The notes below the pieces were generated by a model. That model did not search any database. It saw only the letters and a program-made list of their open reading frames with translations, and was not told the DNA's origin. Positions 42,630 to 52,003 of a DNA stretch of 64,000 bases are shown piece after piece (position 1 is the first letter of the stretch; each line of letters begins with the position of its first letter). The stretch comes from GCA-2737725 sp033763995 (GTDB taxonomy: Bacteria > Pseudomonadota > Alphaproteobacteria > Rhodospirillales > Rhodospirillaceae): the NCBI GenBank assembly GCA_033763995.1, contig JANRJL010000034.1, positions 1 to 64,000 on the forward strand. The letters run 5' to 3'. A program made the translations under genes and the position numbers.

Positions 42630-43250
42630 ATGACAGCGGCACGGTTGGCGGCACTCACCATGGCATTGGGCGCGTCAGTCATGGGCGGACCCGCCCAGGC
42701 GCAAGAGATGAAACCCTCGTGGTCGCAGGAGGTCACGGAATGCGACCGCCAGGCCTCGCACGGCGACGACCCCTGGCATGTGGCGCCGGACAAGCCGCGC
42801 AGCGCGATCAATTTCGACACCGCGATTCCGGCGTGCCTGGAGGCGCTGAAGAAGGATCCCAACAATCCGCGCCTGAATTACCAAATGGGCCGCCTGTACG
42901 GCTACAGCGGCCAATGGGAAAAAGGCATGCCCTATCGCATGAAGGCGGTTGACCTGAAGTATCCGCAGTCGTTGTTCGTCATCGGCTGGCTCTACTTCAC
43001 GGGCAGCACCATCGACAAGAAGGACCCCTGCAAGACCATCGGCATGTGGCGTGAATCGGCCAAGCTCAATCGCTTGGCGGCGCAGGTGGCCCTGCCGCAC
43101 TTCTATAAACAAGGCGCCTTCAAGGACTGCGGCGTCGAGGTGCCGGCGGACGAAATGCTGGGCTATCTCGACGCGGCGGCCAAGCAAACCAAGGGCGACT
43201 TTTACACCGATCTTCTGATCGCCGAACTGCGCGCCGACCTGAAGAAGTAA
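42630..43250 (+). CDS. Exported TPR/Sel1-like protein
   Basis: A 206-residue protein with a signal peptide (cleavage near AQA-QE). Residues about 65-125 read as tetratricopeptide/Sel1-like helices (AIPACLEALKKDPNNPRLNY, GRLYGYSGQWEKGMPYRMKA). Four cysteines are spaced through the mature protein and could form disulfides. GGGAGG precedes the ATG. TPR proteins mediate binding in envelope complexes; the partner may be the unknown protein encoded just upstream. Confidence 0.78.
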   Translation: MTAARLAALTMALGASVMGGPAQAQEMKPSWSQEVTECDRQASHGDDPWHVAPDKPRSAINFDTAIPACLEALKKDPNNPRLNYQMGRLYGYSGQWEKGMPYRMKAVDLKYPQSLFVIGWLYFTGSTIDKKDPCKTIGMWRESAKLNRLAAQVALPHFYKQGAFKDCGVEVPADEMLGYLDAAAKQTKGDFYTDLLIAELRADLKK

Positions 43251-43255
43251 GGCGC

Positions 43256-44179
43256 TCATCGCGCCTCCGGAATTTCCGGCGGCATGGTCTCGGCCCACAG
43301 CGTTTCGGGGTCCATGTACACGCCGGTCCATTCTTTCGGCGCGCTCATGTAATCGGGGAACGCCTTGGCGGCGTACTTTGGGATCGGCCCCGGCACGTCG
43401 GCGAGGCTTGCGGCCTTGCGCGAAACGTCGCGCCGGTACGTGCGCCCCGGCGCCGGGCCCATCTGCTGCCACGGATACCACGGCCCGTGACGCTGGCCGA
43501 GGGTCACGGCCTGCACCGAGGTCATATCCGGGTTCTCGAGTTCATCGCGCCGCGCGACGCACTGGCTGCTTTGATTCTTGAAGTAATACTCGCCCACCGA
43601 CGCCTTGGGCCACTTGTCCGGCGTGATGGGATTTTTCTTCATCATGTTGCCGTCGGTCCAGCGGATGACGTCGTTGCCTTCCACCTGCCACTCGACACGT
43701 AATTTCGTGTGATCGTTGATCGGCTGCATGGGCTTGATCGTGGTGTGCAGCGTGGAGGCGTAGTTGACCACCTTCACCTTCTTTTCGAGCCACGGGTTGT
43801 ACCACTCCTCCAGCACCTCGCCGCTGGCGAGATCCATGTAGCAAATGGTGAAGTTGGACATATTGCGATAGGTCGTCTCGTCGACCCTGTAAGAGCGCGA
43901 GAAGGCCAATGACCCGGCCTGGAACATGGGCTCCAGCTTTTTGCCGTCGTCGAAGATGGCATAGACGATGCCCTTCATATAACTGACGACTTCCTTGCGA
44001 TCCTCCAGGTCGCCGTCCATCTTGATCTGCGCCACGATCAAGTCTTTCGGGTCGGTGAAGTCGAGAGCGCGGCCGCCCGCGGCGTGGGCCGTGCCCGGCA
44101 GCAACAATGGCGCTGTGGATGCGAACCCGAGGCCCGTCAGCGCCGCGCGGCGATCAAGCTGAACTCCAGTTTCACTCAT
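43256..44179 (-). CDS. Tat-exported DUF1838 protein
   Basis: A 307-residue DUF1838 family protein with a twin-arginine signal (LDRRAALTGLGFAS, cleavage near AHA-AG). The mature part has Trp/Tyr-rich segments (YNPWLEKKV, GPWYPWQQMG, WTGVYMDPETLW) typical of the family, whose function is unknown though it appears with catabolic clusters. GGAGAG precedes the ATG. It lies directly downstream of the two TonB-dependent receptor genes on the same strand and may share their role. Confidence 0.88.
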   Translation of the reverse strand: MSETGVQLDRRAALTGLGFASTAPLLLPGTAHAAGGRALDFTDPKDLIVAQIKMDGDLEDRKEVVSYMKGIVYAIFDDGKKLEPMFQAGSLAFSRSYRVDETTYRNMSNFTICYMDLASGEVLEEWYNPWLEKKVKVVNYASTLHTTIKPMQPINDHTKLRVEWQVEGNDVIRWTDGNMMKKNPITPDKWPKASVGEYYFKNQSSQCVARRDELENPDMTSVQAVTLGQRHGPWYPWQQMGPAPGRTYRRDVSRKAASLADVPGPIPKYAAKAFPDYMSAPKEWTGVYMDPETLWAETMPPEIPEAR

Positions 44180-44201
44180 GACGCTCTCCTTTGCCCGGTA
44201 A

Positions 44202-46346
44202 CTAAAACGTGCTGCGCAACCTCACACCGATGAAATAGGTGGGCTTCTCGGCCCGGAATTCGTTCTGCAGCACGCGACCCGAGGCCTGGCTGCCGACGAA
44301 CAGCGTGCGCGCGCGCGTGTTCCTGATCTTGAAGGCATTGCCCATGAACACGCGCAGCAGCAGGCCCCGGTTCAATTGCTTTTCGGCGAACACGCGCGCG
44401 TCGCCGCCGGTGGTGCGCCGGTCAAAGCGCGCGATGTCGCTCTGGATGGTCGGGCCGAAGTGCGAATACTCGAGGCCGTAGGACAGCCCCCAGGATTGGA
44501 CGTCGTGGCGATAGTTGACGGTGGTCTCGGACTTCGGCTGCAGCCCGAAGCGGCGCTTGCGCCCGGTGAAGGCGTCGCGCACCTCGGAATCCTGCAAGAG
44601 GTACGTGGCACTGATGACGCCGTCGAAAAGACCCAGCTTCGACAGCTTGAGGCTGCCCTCCAGGCGCAGGCCGTAGCTATGGCCGCTGCCGAGATTGCCC
44701 GGCCCCGACACGCCGGGGCCCAGGGGGACGCGGTCGTTGACGTCGTTGACGCGCTTGTAGATCGCCTTCACTTGCAGCAGCCCCGCGTCGTTGGCGAGGC
44801 GGTATTCGTTGCCGAGCTCAAAGGCCCAGGCTTTTTCGGGCACGAGGTTCGGATTGCCGACGACCAGTTCGTTGTCCTCGCGGATGAAGCTGGCGGCGAA
44901 ATCCTCGAACGTCAGCTGGCCGACGTCGCGCACGAACGAGAAGAAAATGCGCGACTGCGGCGAGGCGCTGTACCAGACGTTAAAGCTGGGCTTGGCGAAC
45001 TTGAAGGTGCGCTGCTCCACCACGTCCGGGCCGCGTTGATTGAGTTCGGAGAACTCCGCCGCCAGCCCTGGTTCAAACTCCAGCTTGTCGGTGGGCTTCC
45101 AGCTATAGGTCGAGAAAATCTCGGCGCGTTTTTCCTTGATGCGCGTGTCGCTGTTGAAGACGCGAATGTCGGCGCGCCGGCCGCCGCGCAGCGCGAAGAA
45201 ATCCAAGTCCTTGTCGAGCGTGGTCAGCGCGCCCTCGGCGCCGAATTCCAGTTCCTGGGTGTCGGTGATGTTGGACTGAAAGGTGCCGCGCAGAATGATC
45301 TCGCGGCGTTGTTCGTCGCGGGTATCCCCGCCCGTGGCGCTGGACCCGAACGGGAAGAGGTCGAAGTTGGTGCTGTCGCGCACCACGGAATTCTTGCTGA
45401 ACACCGCGAGGCCCAGGAATTTCGAGTTGGCGCCGATCTGGCGCACGTAGTCGCTGGTCAACTCGAGCTTGGCGTCGTGGCCCTTGGTGCGGTCCTCGAC
45501 GGCGGACAGCGGCGTCTCGCCGGCGGGCCCGAGCCGGAACACCCGCGTGGTGTCGAGATCGTCCTGCGGGTAGTAAAGATAAAATCCGTTCACCTGCAGG
45601 CTGTCGCCGTTGGCGAGGGCATAGGCCACGCGCGCGCGGCCGGTATATTCCTGGCGGTCCCGCTCGCGCACCTCGAACAGCCGCCCGATCGGCAGGCCCG
45701 CCGGGCTGGCGATCTCATCGTTGACGTCGGCCGGCTGGAATCGCGCCCGGGTTTCGGCGGCCAAGGTCACGCTCAGCGGCCCGCGGTCGAAGCTGTAGGA
45801 GAGCTGCCCGCTGGGGCGCGTCACGCCGTTGCTGATGTAAATGAAGCCGCCGGCGAAGGCGCCCGAGCCCTTGGTCTGATCTTCCTTGAGGACGATGTTG
45901 ACCACCCGGCCGCTGACGGCCGAGTCCAATTCCTTGACGTTGCCGCTGATGACCTCGATGCGCAGCACCTGGGTGGCCGGGATGCGTTCCAGGTAATCGG
46001 CGACGTCGGTCTCCTTGCCGGTGCTGCGCTTGCCGTTGATGAGCACCTGGTCGGTGTCGGAGCGCAAGCCGCGGCGTTGTTCGGCCGCGCGAAACCCGAC
46101 GCCGATCACCGCCGACATGCCCGGCACGCGCTCGAGCATGTCGCGCGCGTTGACCACGCCGTAAGGGGCGAAGAATTCGCGGTCATAGATGGTCACACCG
46201 GACGCTGGGTCGGGCGAGGCCTGATCGGGAGAGTCCTGATCGGCAGCGTCGGCGGGCGGGACCGGTTGGGCCGCTAGCGGCGGCGCGTGAGACAGGGTGG
46301 CCAGGGCGGCCACGGCCGCGAACCAGCCCAAGGACTTCGGTCTCAT
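44202..46346 (-). CDS. TonB-dependent receptor, tandem copy 1
   Basis: An outer-membrane receptor of about 714 residues. ATG at 46346 is chosen because a signal peptide starts there (WFAAVAALATLSHAPPLAAQ); the frame is open 162 codons further up through a repeat. The plug domain (about 45-165) has VNARDMLERVPG and VLINGKRSTGK; the barrel ends in Phe. No typical TonB box is seen; GVTIYDREFF takes its place. It is a paralogue of the receptor at 46862 (both have TDQ(V/I)LINGKR, RIEV, VNDRVPL). The ligand is unknown. It is followed by the DUF1838 gene. Confidence 0.9.
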   Translation of the reverse strand: MRPKSLGWFAAVAALATLSHAPPLAAQPVPPADAADQDSPDQASPDPASGVTIYDREFFAPYGVVNARDMLERVPGMSAVIGVGFRAAEQRRGLRSDTDQVLINGKRSTGKETDVADYLERIPATQVLRIEVISGNVKELDSAVSGRVVNIVLKEDQTKGSGAFAGGFIYISNGVTRPSGQLSYSFDRGPLSVTLAAETRARFQPADVNDEIASPAGLPIGRLFEVRERDRQEYTGRARVAYALANGDSLQVNGFYLYYPQDDLDTTRVFRLGPAGETPLSAVEDRTKGHDAKLELTSDYVRQIGANSKFLGLAVFSKNSVVRDSTNFDLFPFGSSATGGDTRDEQRREIILRGTFQSNITDTQELEFGAEGALTTLDKDLDFFALRGGRRADIRVFNSDTRIKEKRAEIFSTYSWKPTDKLEFEPGLAAEFSELNQRGPDVVEQRTFKFAKPSFNVWYSASPQSRIFFSFVRDVGQLTFEDFAASFIREDNELVVGNPNLVPEKAWAFELGNEYRLANDAGLLQVKAIYKRVNDVNDRVPLGPGVSGPGNLGSGHSYGLRLEGSLKLSKLGLFDGVISATYLLQDSEVRDAFTGRKRRFGLQPKSETTVNYRHDVQSWGLSYGLEYSHFGPTIQSDIARFDRRTTGGDARVFAEKQLNRGLLLRVFMGNAFKIRNTRARTLFVGSQASGRVLQNEFRAEKPTYFIGVRLRSTF

Positions 46347-46499
46347 TCCCTCTAACCCCTCAGCGCGGCCCCAACCGCCGCGACGCCCGACTCGGCCCTC
46401 ATAGCACATCGCTCCGCCCTGCCAGAGCGAGGAACCGGCGGGGTTCGCGCGTTGAGAGCGCACCCGAGGGAGCCGCCTTAGCCCTCGTCCGAGGGCGAA

Positions 46500-46850
46500 A
46501 GCACCCCGCGCAAAATTTTCGCGCGAGCGCCCAAAAAGGGCATGGGTTTCTCCCCACAATCCACCTGTTTCACCTGTTATTGCAGGGAGGACGAAAAAAT
46601 AACAGGCGACAGAATCGTGCGCCAAATCGTTTTTTTGAAAAAATATTCCAGAGCGTTTTCGGGCGAGGTCGGCTTCGGCTCGCCCACGGAAAATGCGCCC
46701 AAACAAGGATCGATTCGTGGATTGTGGGGATTGTCGGGAAAAAGGACGAACAGCCACCAGCGCCAGAAGGACACCTCGCGGCCGCCGCGAGACCAGCACG
46801 GCCCGGCGACCCATGTGCGCCGCGGTGCTCATGACATCAGTCTAGCACAA
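46500..46850 (-). repeat. Copy C of ~350-nt dispersed repeat
   Basis: Read on the minus strand this segment aligns with 54520-54886: a start GCGGCGCACATG, ACAATCCACAC-type stretch, a GCATTT.../...GCTCTGGAATA stem, TTTTTTCAAA, the CCTGTTATT...AATAACAGG hairpin with trailing AACAGG, and a GCGCGAAAATTTTGCGCG end. It fills most of the 515-base gap between the two TonB receptor genes, so it lies in the 5' region of the downstream receptor. Confidence 0.7.
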
Positions 46851-46861
46851 ACTGAGCAGGA

Positions 46862-49027
46862 CTAGAACGTGCCGCGCAGGCGAAGCCCGAGGAAATAGGC
46901 CTGCCGCTCGACCCGGAACTGGCGCTGCAGGATGCGGCCGTCGGCCTGGCTGACGACGTAGAGCGTGCGCTCGCGCGTGTTGGTGAGTTTGAGCGAGTTG
47001 CCCGTGAAGAAGCGCACGATCAGGCCGTTGCCCACTTGTTTTTCCACAAATAAGCGTAAATCGCCGCCGGTGGTCTTGACATCGAACTTGTTGAAGTCGC
47101 TTTCGACCGTCGGGCCCTTTTTGTTGTACTCGAAGCCGTAGGACAGGTTCCATCGGCGCAGGTCGTGGCGGCCCTGGCCCGAAATCTCGTAGCGCGGCTC
47201 CTTGGCGATGCGCCGCTTGGCCTTGGTGAAGGGATCCGTCACCGACGACGTTTGCCACAGAAAACTGCCGCTGAGCGTGATGTCGGGCAGGCCCAGCTTG
47301 GCGAACTTGGCGCTGCCCTCGACCTTGCCGCCCCAATTTTTGCCGTCGCCGATGTTGCCCGGGCCCGATTGCCCCGCCGCCAGGGGCACGCGGTCGTTGA
47401 CGTCTTGGATGCGCCGATAAAAGCCCTTCAGGTTGATGGTGCCCGCGCCGTTGGCGAAGCGGTGGTCGAAGCCTACGTTGAAGTCCCACGACTTCTCGGG
47501 CACCAGGAGCGGGTTGCCGCCGATAATTTCATCGGCATCGCGGTCGACGGTGGCGGTGAAGTCCTCGAAGGACAGCTGGCCCACGTCGCGCGCGACGTTG
47601 AGAAACACCTGCGAGGTCCCGGACGGCGTGTAGACGACGTTCAGCGTCGGCTTGGCGAATTTGAACGAGCGGTTGGAATTGACGTTGGTGCCGACCTGGT
47701 CGAGCCACGAAAACTCGGCGGCCACGCCCGGCTCCACCTCGACGTTGTCGCTCAGCTTCCAGCTATAAGTGCTGAACACCTCGACGCGATCCTCCGAGAC
47801 CACCTGGTCGCTGTTGAACACGGCGATGTCGACGCGCCGGCCGCCGACGACGGAGAAGAAATCCAGATCCTTGTCGAGCTTGTTGCGGGCCCCTTCCACG
47901 CCGATCTCGAATTCGTCCGCCGTCCGCATCGGAAACCGGAAGGTGCCGCGCAGAATGGTCTCGTCGGACTTCTGGTCCAACGTGTCGCCCCCGGTCGCGA
48001 CGGGCGAGAGGCCCAGCACATTGCTCAAATCGCTGTCGAGCTTGTTGACGGTTTGGTTGTGAACCAACAGCCCCAGGAACTTGTTGCCGTCGCCGAAGGG
48101 TTGGACGTAATCGCCCGAGATTTCATAAATCGTGTCGCGGCCGGTGCCGTGATCCAGGATCGCGCCGACCAATGTCTCGCCGCCCGTGGGGCTAAGCACA
48201 AGGGTGCGCAGGGTGTCGTTTTCTTCCCGCGAGATATGATCGACCAGGGCGTTCATCTGCATGACCTGCCCGTCGCCGAAATCGTAGGTGAGCAGCGCGC
48301 GGGCGTTGTAGTTGCGCCGTTCGGGGGCGCGCAGCTCGCGGATCACGCCGATCGGCGCCGCGGGCGAGGAAACGCTTTCCTCCAAATCGGCCGGCAGCAT
48401 GCGCGGGCGGGTTTCGAGCGCCAGCGTGTAGGTCAAGGCGCCGGCCTCGCCGCCGTAGTTGAGCTGAAAGTTGGGCCGCGAGTTGCCGGTGGAGAACTCG
48501 ATCAGGCCGATGCCGAAACTGCCGGAGGACTTTTTGGTGTCGTCGGTGACGAGGTTGATGACCCGCACGCCCACTTCGGCGTCCAGTTCCTTGACGTTGC
48601 CCAGAATCACCTCGATGCGCAGGATGCGCGTGGACGGAAGTTTTTCCAGATAAGCCTGGCTGTCGCCGTCCTTGCCCGTCACGCGCTTGCCGTTGATCAG
48701 GATTTGATCGGTGTTGGAGCGCAAGCCCCGGCGGTCTTCCTTCAGGTTTTGCGCGGCGATGGTCGTCACCCCCACCACGCCCGGCACATGCTCCAGCATG
48801 TCCTTGGCGGTGATCGGCGAATAGGCCGCGAAAAATTCCTGGGAGTAGATGGTGCGCGTCGAGGAATTGTCGTTGATCTCGGTGACGCCGGGCGCCACCT
48901 GACGCTCGACCCGGCCCGAAGCGTCCTGGGCCGGGTCTTGCGCCCAAGCGGCCGGCGTTGGGGCCAGCAGCAGCGCGCCGACGAGGGAAAGCCGGGCGAA
49001 ATAGGTTTTCAAGCTATGGCAAATCAT
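46862..49027 (-). CDS. TonB-dependent receptor, tandem copy 2
   Basis: A 721-residue TonB-dependent receptor, paralogue of the gene downstream. The signal peptide (LSLVGALLLAPTPAAWA) is followed by a plug with ITAKDMLEHVPGVVG and ILINGKRVTGKDG, and a barrel ending in Phe. Like its partner it has no clear TonB box near the N-terminus; TRTIYSQEFF takes that place. Both receptors have a high share of charged loops. A 14-bp palindrome lies 19 bases upstream of the start (49046-49059). No ribosome site is obvious. Confidence 0.9.
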   Translation of the reverse strand: MICHSLKTYFARLSLVGALLLAPTPAAWAQDPAQDASGRVERQVAPGVTEINDNSSTRTIYSQEFFAAYSPITAKDMLEHVPGVVGVTTIAAQNLKEDRRGLRSNTDQILINGKRVTGKDGDSQAYLEKLPSTRILRIEVILGNVKELDAEVGVRVINLVTDDTKKSSGSFGIGLIEFSTGNSRPNFQLNYGGEAGALTYTLALETRPRMLPADLEESVSSPAAPIGVIRELRAPERRNYNARALLTYDFGDGQVMQMNALVDHISREENDTLRTLVLSPTGGETLVGAILDHGTGRDTIYEISGDYVQPFGDGNKFLGLLVHNQTVNKLDSDLSNVLGLSPVATGGDTLDQKSDETILRGTFRFPMRTADEFEIGVEGARNKLDKDLDFFSVVGGRRVDIAVFNSDQVVSEDRVEVFSTYSWKLSDNVEVEPGVAAEFSWLDQVGTNVNSNRSFKFAKPTLNVVYTPSGTSQVFLNVARDVGQLSFEDFTATVDRDADEIIGGNPLLVPEKSWDFNVGFDHRFANGAGTINLKGFYRRIQDVNDRVPLAAGQSGPGNIGDGKNWGGKVEGSAKFAKLGLPDITLSGSFLWQTSSVTDPFTKAKRRIAKEPRYEISGQGRHDLRRWNLSYGFEYNKKGPTVESDFNKFDVKTTGGDLRLFVEKQVGNGLIVRFFTGNSLKLTNTRERTLYVVSQADGRILQRQFRVERQAYFLGLRLRGTF

Positions 49028-49045
49028 GGAGCAAGAAGTTGTGAA

Positions 49046-49059
49046 ATTGTTCGAACAAT
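49046..49059. promoter_or_regulatory. Perfect 14-bp palindrome before receptor gene
   Basis: ATTGTTCGAACAAT is a perfect palindrome 19 bases upstream of the TonB receptor start, where a repressor could block transcription or translation initiation. Confidence 0.4.
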
Positions 49060-49162
49060 GAGTGTCATTACCGCGCTTAGCACAGTTCTATTGCAACGAT
49101 ATGAACTTTGGTTGATCCCGTTTGGCGCGTGGTCGGCCTAAGAACGGGGTTCGGCGCGGCGC

Positions 49163-49630
49163 CTAGGGCTTGCTTGGCTCCGGCAAATTGAGTTCGCCCT
49201 TGTGCTTGCCGTACCAGCGAAACCAGTCGTCCTGCAGCAGGGCCGCTTGGCGCGCGCCGTCGCGGTCTTGCACGGCCAGCGCGCCCACGTACATCGCGGT
49301 GCTTTTCTGGAAGACGTCGCGCCACACCAGCGGCAGGTCGCGGTGAATCCGCGCCAGCATCGGATCGCTCACGGCCTTGGCGGCGGTTGCGGCCTTTTCA
49401 TACAGCGCCAGCACTTGCTGGGTCGCCTCGGGATCAAGGGCCCCGCCGAAACGCCGCACCAGGCCGACGGCGGCCTCGACGTCGTAGATCGCCGAACGGA
49501 AGGCCTCGGCCTGGGCCCGCTCGTCGTCCGACCATGACCGCAGGAACCACCCCGTGCCGACGAGCAACGCGGTGACCATGGCGAGCGCGGCGACGATGCG
49601 CCCGCGCTCGGTGAGAAAAAAAGCCATCAT
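49163..49630 (-). CDS. Membrane-anchored hypothetical protein
   Basis: A protein of about 155 residues with one N-terminal transmembrane helix (IVAALAMVTALLVGTGWFL) and a periplasmic helical part with conserved-looking Trp residues (LPLVWRDVFQ, DDWFRWYGKHKG). It starts at one of two adjacent ATGs (49630) or a GTG at 49642; no ribosome site helps. No family is recognised. It lies 37 bases downstream of the MBL hydrolase gene on the same strand. Confidence 0.7.
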   Translation of the reverse strand: MMAFFLTERGRIVAALAMVTALLVGTGWFLRSWSDDERAQAEAFRSAIYDVEAAVGLVRRFGGALDPEATQQVLALYEKAATAAKAVSDPMLARIHRDLPLVWRDVFQKSTAMYVGALAVQDRDGARQAALLQDDWFRWYGKHKGELNLPEPSKP

Positions 49631-49667
49631 GCGGTTGGCCACGCCGCGTTGCGGGCCGCCGGGCGGA

Positions 49668-50588
49668 CTATTTCTTCACGAACCGCGCCAAGTCCTCGTA
49701 GGCGCGGGTGGCGAAGACCTTGCCCTGGTCGGGACGCGGCGCATAAGTCGCGTCGAAGTCCGCCGTGGGGTTGGAGGCCACGAATTGCTCCAGCGTTTGG
49801 CCGGCCTTGAGGGCGGCGATGGTGCGCTTTTCCATGTCCTCCAGCATGGCGATGCTGGCCTTGAGTTCCTCGGGCGTGGACAGCGCGCCGTGGCCGGGGA
49901 TGATCTGGGTGTCGGCGTTGCTCGCCGCCAAGATGGTCTTGCGCGCCTTGATCATGCCCGTGAGCGTGCCGCCGCTGGCGGTGTCGACGAAGGGATAAGT
50001 CATGCGCGTATAGACGTCGCCGGTGTGGATGACGTTGGCTTCTTTGAACACGATCATGGCGTCGGTGTCGGTGTGCGCGGCGGGCAGATGGACCATCTGC
50101 GTGGTCATGCCGTTGACCCGCAGCGCACTGGTGTCGGTGAAGGTCAGCACCGGCAGCGCCGCGGCCGGCGACGGATCGAACTTCATGTTCATGGCGGGCA
50201 TCACCTGGGCCGTGGACATGCGCTTGAAGGTGTTCTCGTGGGCGATGATGCGCACGCCCGCCTTGCCGAAACCCTCGTTGCCGCCGGTGTGATCGAAATG
50301 CCAGTGGGTGTTGAGCGCGTACTTGATGGGCTGGGGCGAGATCGCCTTCACCGCCGCCGTGAGCCGGTCGACCATCTCGGCAAATTGCGTGTCGACGATG
50401 ACCACGCCGTCGTCGCCCGGCAGCACGGCCAAGTTGCCGCCCGCGCCCATGAACATGTGCACGCCGCCGCGCAAGGGGATGTCCTTGACCTCGGCGGTGC
50501 GCGCGAGCTGCGCCTGGGCGGACGAAACACCAAGACTCAACGCGAGGGTGAGACCGGCAAACGCGGCGGCGAATTTGATGTGGCCCAT
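49668..50588 (-). CDS. Exported MBL-fold metallo-hydrolase
   Basis: A 306-residue periplasmic metallo-beta-lactamase-fold hydrolase. A signal peptide (LALSLGVSSAQAQ) precedes the zinc site: THWHFDHTGGN (HxHxDH), the AAHTDTD His, HTGDVY Asp and IPGHG His. All metal ligands of a binuclear enzyme are present. It is related to the quinoprotein-relay/SoxH and subclass B-like exported hydrolases; the substrate is unknown. AGGAGAA precedes the ATG. It is divergent from the MFS transporter gene. Confidence 0.9.
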   Translation of the reverse strand: MGHIKFAAAFAGLTLALSLGVSSAQAQLARTAEVKDIPLRGGVHMFMGAGGNLAVLPGDDGVVIVDTQFAEMVDRLTAAVKAISPQPIKYALNTHWHFDHTGGNEGFGKAGVRIIAHENTFKRMSTAQVMPAMNMKFDPSPAAALPVLTFTDTSALRVNGMTTQMVHLPAAHTDTDAMIVFKEANVIHTGDVYTRMTYPFVDTASGGTLTGMIKARKTILAASNADTQIIPGHGALSTPEELKASIAMLEDMEKRTIAALKAGQTLEQFVASNPTADFDATYAPRPDQGKVFATRAYEDLARFVKK

Positions 50589-50728
50589 GGCATTCTCCTG
50601 TGACCGAAAGATGAAAGGTTTCCACGTAACCTCCGCGAGTTCAAGGCTTCACCGCATGAACAAAATTTGCCAAGCGGCATATGACGCTCGGGATTTGGCG
50701 GTCGGGCGCGAGTATGCGAGGGTATGCC

Positions 50729-52003
50729 ATGCCGTCCGAGCCCACCGCCCCCCTTCCTCCGACCCCCCGCCCGCCGCCGGCGTCGCTGTGGGCGCCGCTC
50801 AAGATCGTGCCCTTTCGCAACCTCTACATCGCGCTGTTCATCACCAACATCGGCGGATGGATGAACGGCATCGGCTGTTCGTGGCTGATGACCTCGCTCG
50901 ACGGATCGGCGCTGATGCTGGGGCTGGTGCAGGCCTCGTTCACGTTTCCGGGCATCGTGCTGTCGCTGCCGGGCGGCGTGCTGGCCGACCAGTTGGACCG
51001 GCGGCGCTACATCTTGGTTCTCAGTTCCATCATCGGCCTGGTGGCGCTCAATCTGTCGCTCATGACCTGGCTGGGCTGGATCGGGCCCTGGAGCCTCTTG
51101 GCCCACACGTTCGCCATGGGCATGATCTTCGCGCTGCAGGGCCCCGCCCTGCTCTCGGTGATCCAGGACTTGATCAAGCGCGAGTTGCTGCCCCAGGCGC
51201 TGACGCTCAATTCCATCGCCGTCAATGTCGGCCGCTCGGTGGGCCCGGTGTTCGCCGGCGCGCTCATCGGCGCCTTCGGCGCGGCCAGCGCGTTCCTGGT
51301 CAACACGGTGGGCTACGCGGCGCTGGCCACCTTCTTCCTGCGCCAGCGCAAGCGCGAACTGCGCCAACAAGTGCGTGAAAGTTTCGGCGAAGCCTTGTGG
51401 AACGGCCTGCGCTTCGCCATGACCGAGCGGCGCTTTCGCGGCATGCTGATCCGCTTCGCGCTGTTTCTCAGCAACGCGAGCGCGCTGTTGGCGCTGATGC
51501 CCCTCGTCGCCAAGGTGCAACTGAACGGCGGGCCCGGCGTGTTCGGCACGCTGGTGACCTGGGTGGGCATCGGCGCGCTGATCGCGGCCTTCGGGCGCTC
51601 GCAACTTTCCCCAAGGGTCACGCCCGACCTCCACGTGCACGCCAGCATCGTCGTCAGCGCGGGCGCCTACGTGGGGCTAGCCTTCGCCGACACGCTGGCC
51701 GCCGCGAGCGCGCTCGCCTTCCTCTACGGCATGGGCTGGACCAACGCGACCATCACGTTCCAAGTCTCCACGCAGCTCGCGTTGCCCGCCGCCATGCGCG
51801 GGCGCGGCATCTCGCTGTTCATGATGACCTTCGGCCTGGGCATGATGATCGGCGGCGTCTTTTGGGGCGCCATGGCCGACGTCGCCGGCATCAAGTATGC
51901 GTTGATCGGCTCGGGCGTTGCCGCCATGGTCTTTCATGGGCTGTCGTGGCGCATGTCCTTGAATGCGCCGCCCAGCGACGACTTGAATTCGGATCACCAG
52001 TAA
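50729..52003 (+). CDS. MFS transporter (MFS_3 type)
   Basis: A 424-residue major-facilitator protein of the EntS-like MFS_3 group with about ten to twelve transmembrane helices. It starts at the ATG at 50729 with GAGGG upstream. FRNLYIALFITNIGGWMNGI opens helix 1, and GGVLADQLDRRRY is the loop 2-3 signature. Members export siderophores or drugs. Its stop shares one base with the next start (TAATG), so it is coupled to a HisC-like aminotransferase. Confidence 0.9.
   Translation: MPSEPTAPLPPTPRPPPASLWAPLKIVPFRNLYIALFITNIGGWMNGIGCSWLMTSLDGSALMLGLVQASFTFPGIVLSLPGGVLADQLDRRRYILVLSSIIGLVALNLSLMTWLGWIGPWSLLAHTFAMGMIFALQGPALLSVIQDLIKRELLPQALTLNSIAVNVGRSVGPVFAGALIGAFGAASAFLVNTVGYAALATFFLRQRKRELRQQVRESFGEALWNGLRFAMTERRFRGMLIRFALFLSNASALLALMPLVAKVQLNGGPGVFGTLVTWVGIGALIAAFGRSQLSPRVTPDLHVHASIVVSAGAYVGLAFADTLAAASALAFLYGMGWTNATITFQVSTQLALPAAMRGRGISLFMMTFGLGMMIGGVFWGAMADVAGIKYALIGSGVAAMVFHGLSWRMSLNAPPSDDLNSDHQ

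Noticed and set aside
46347..46832. Upstream extension of the TonB receptor at 44202
   Set aside because: The extension is encoded by the dispersed repeat, and a normal signal peptide starts at 46346.
51397..52002. N-terminal extension of the HisC-like aminotransferase
   Set aside because: It is another frame of the MFS gene; the enzyme starts at 52003, overlapping the transporter stop.
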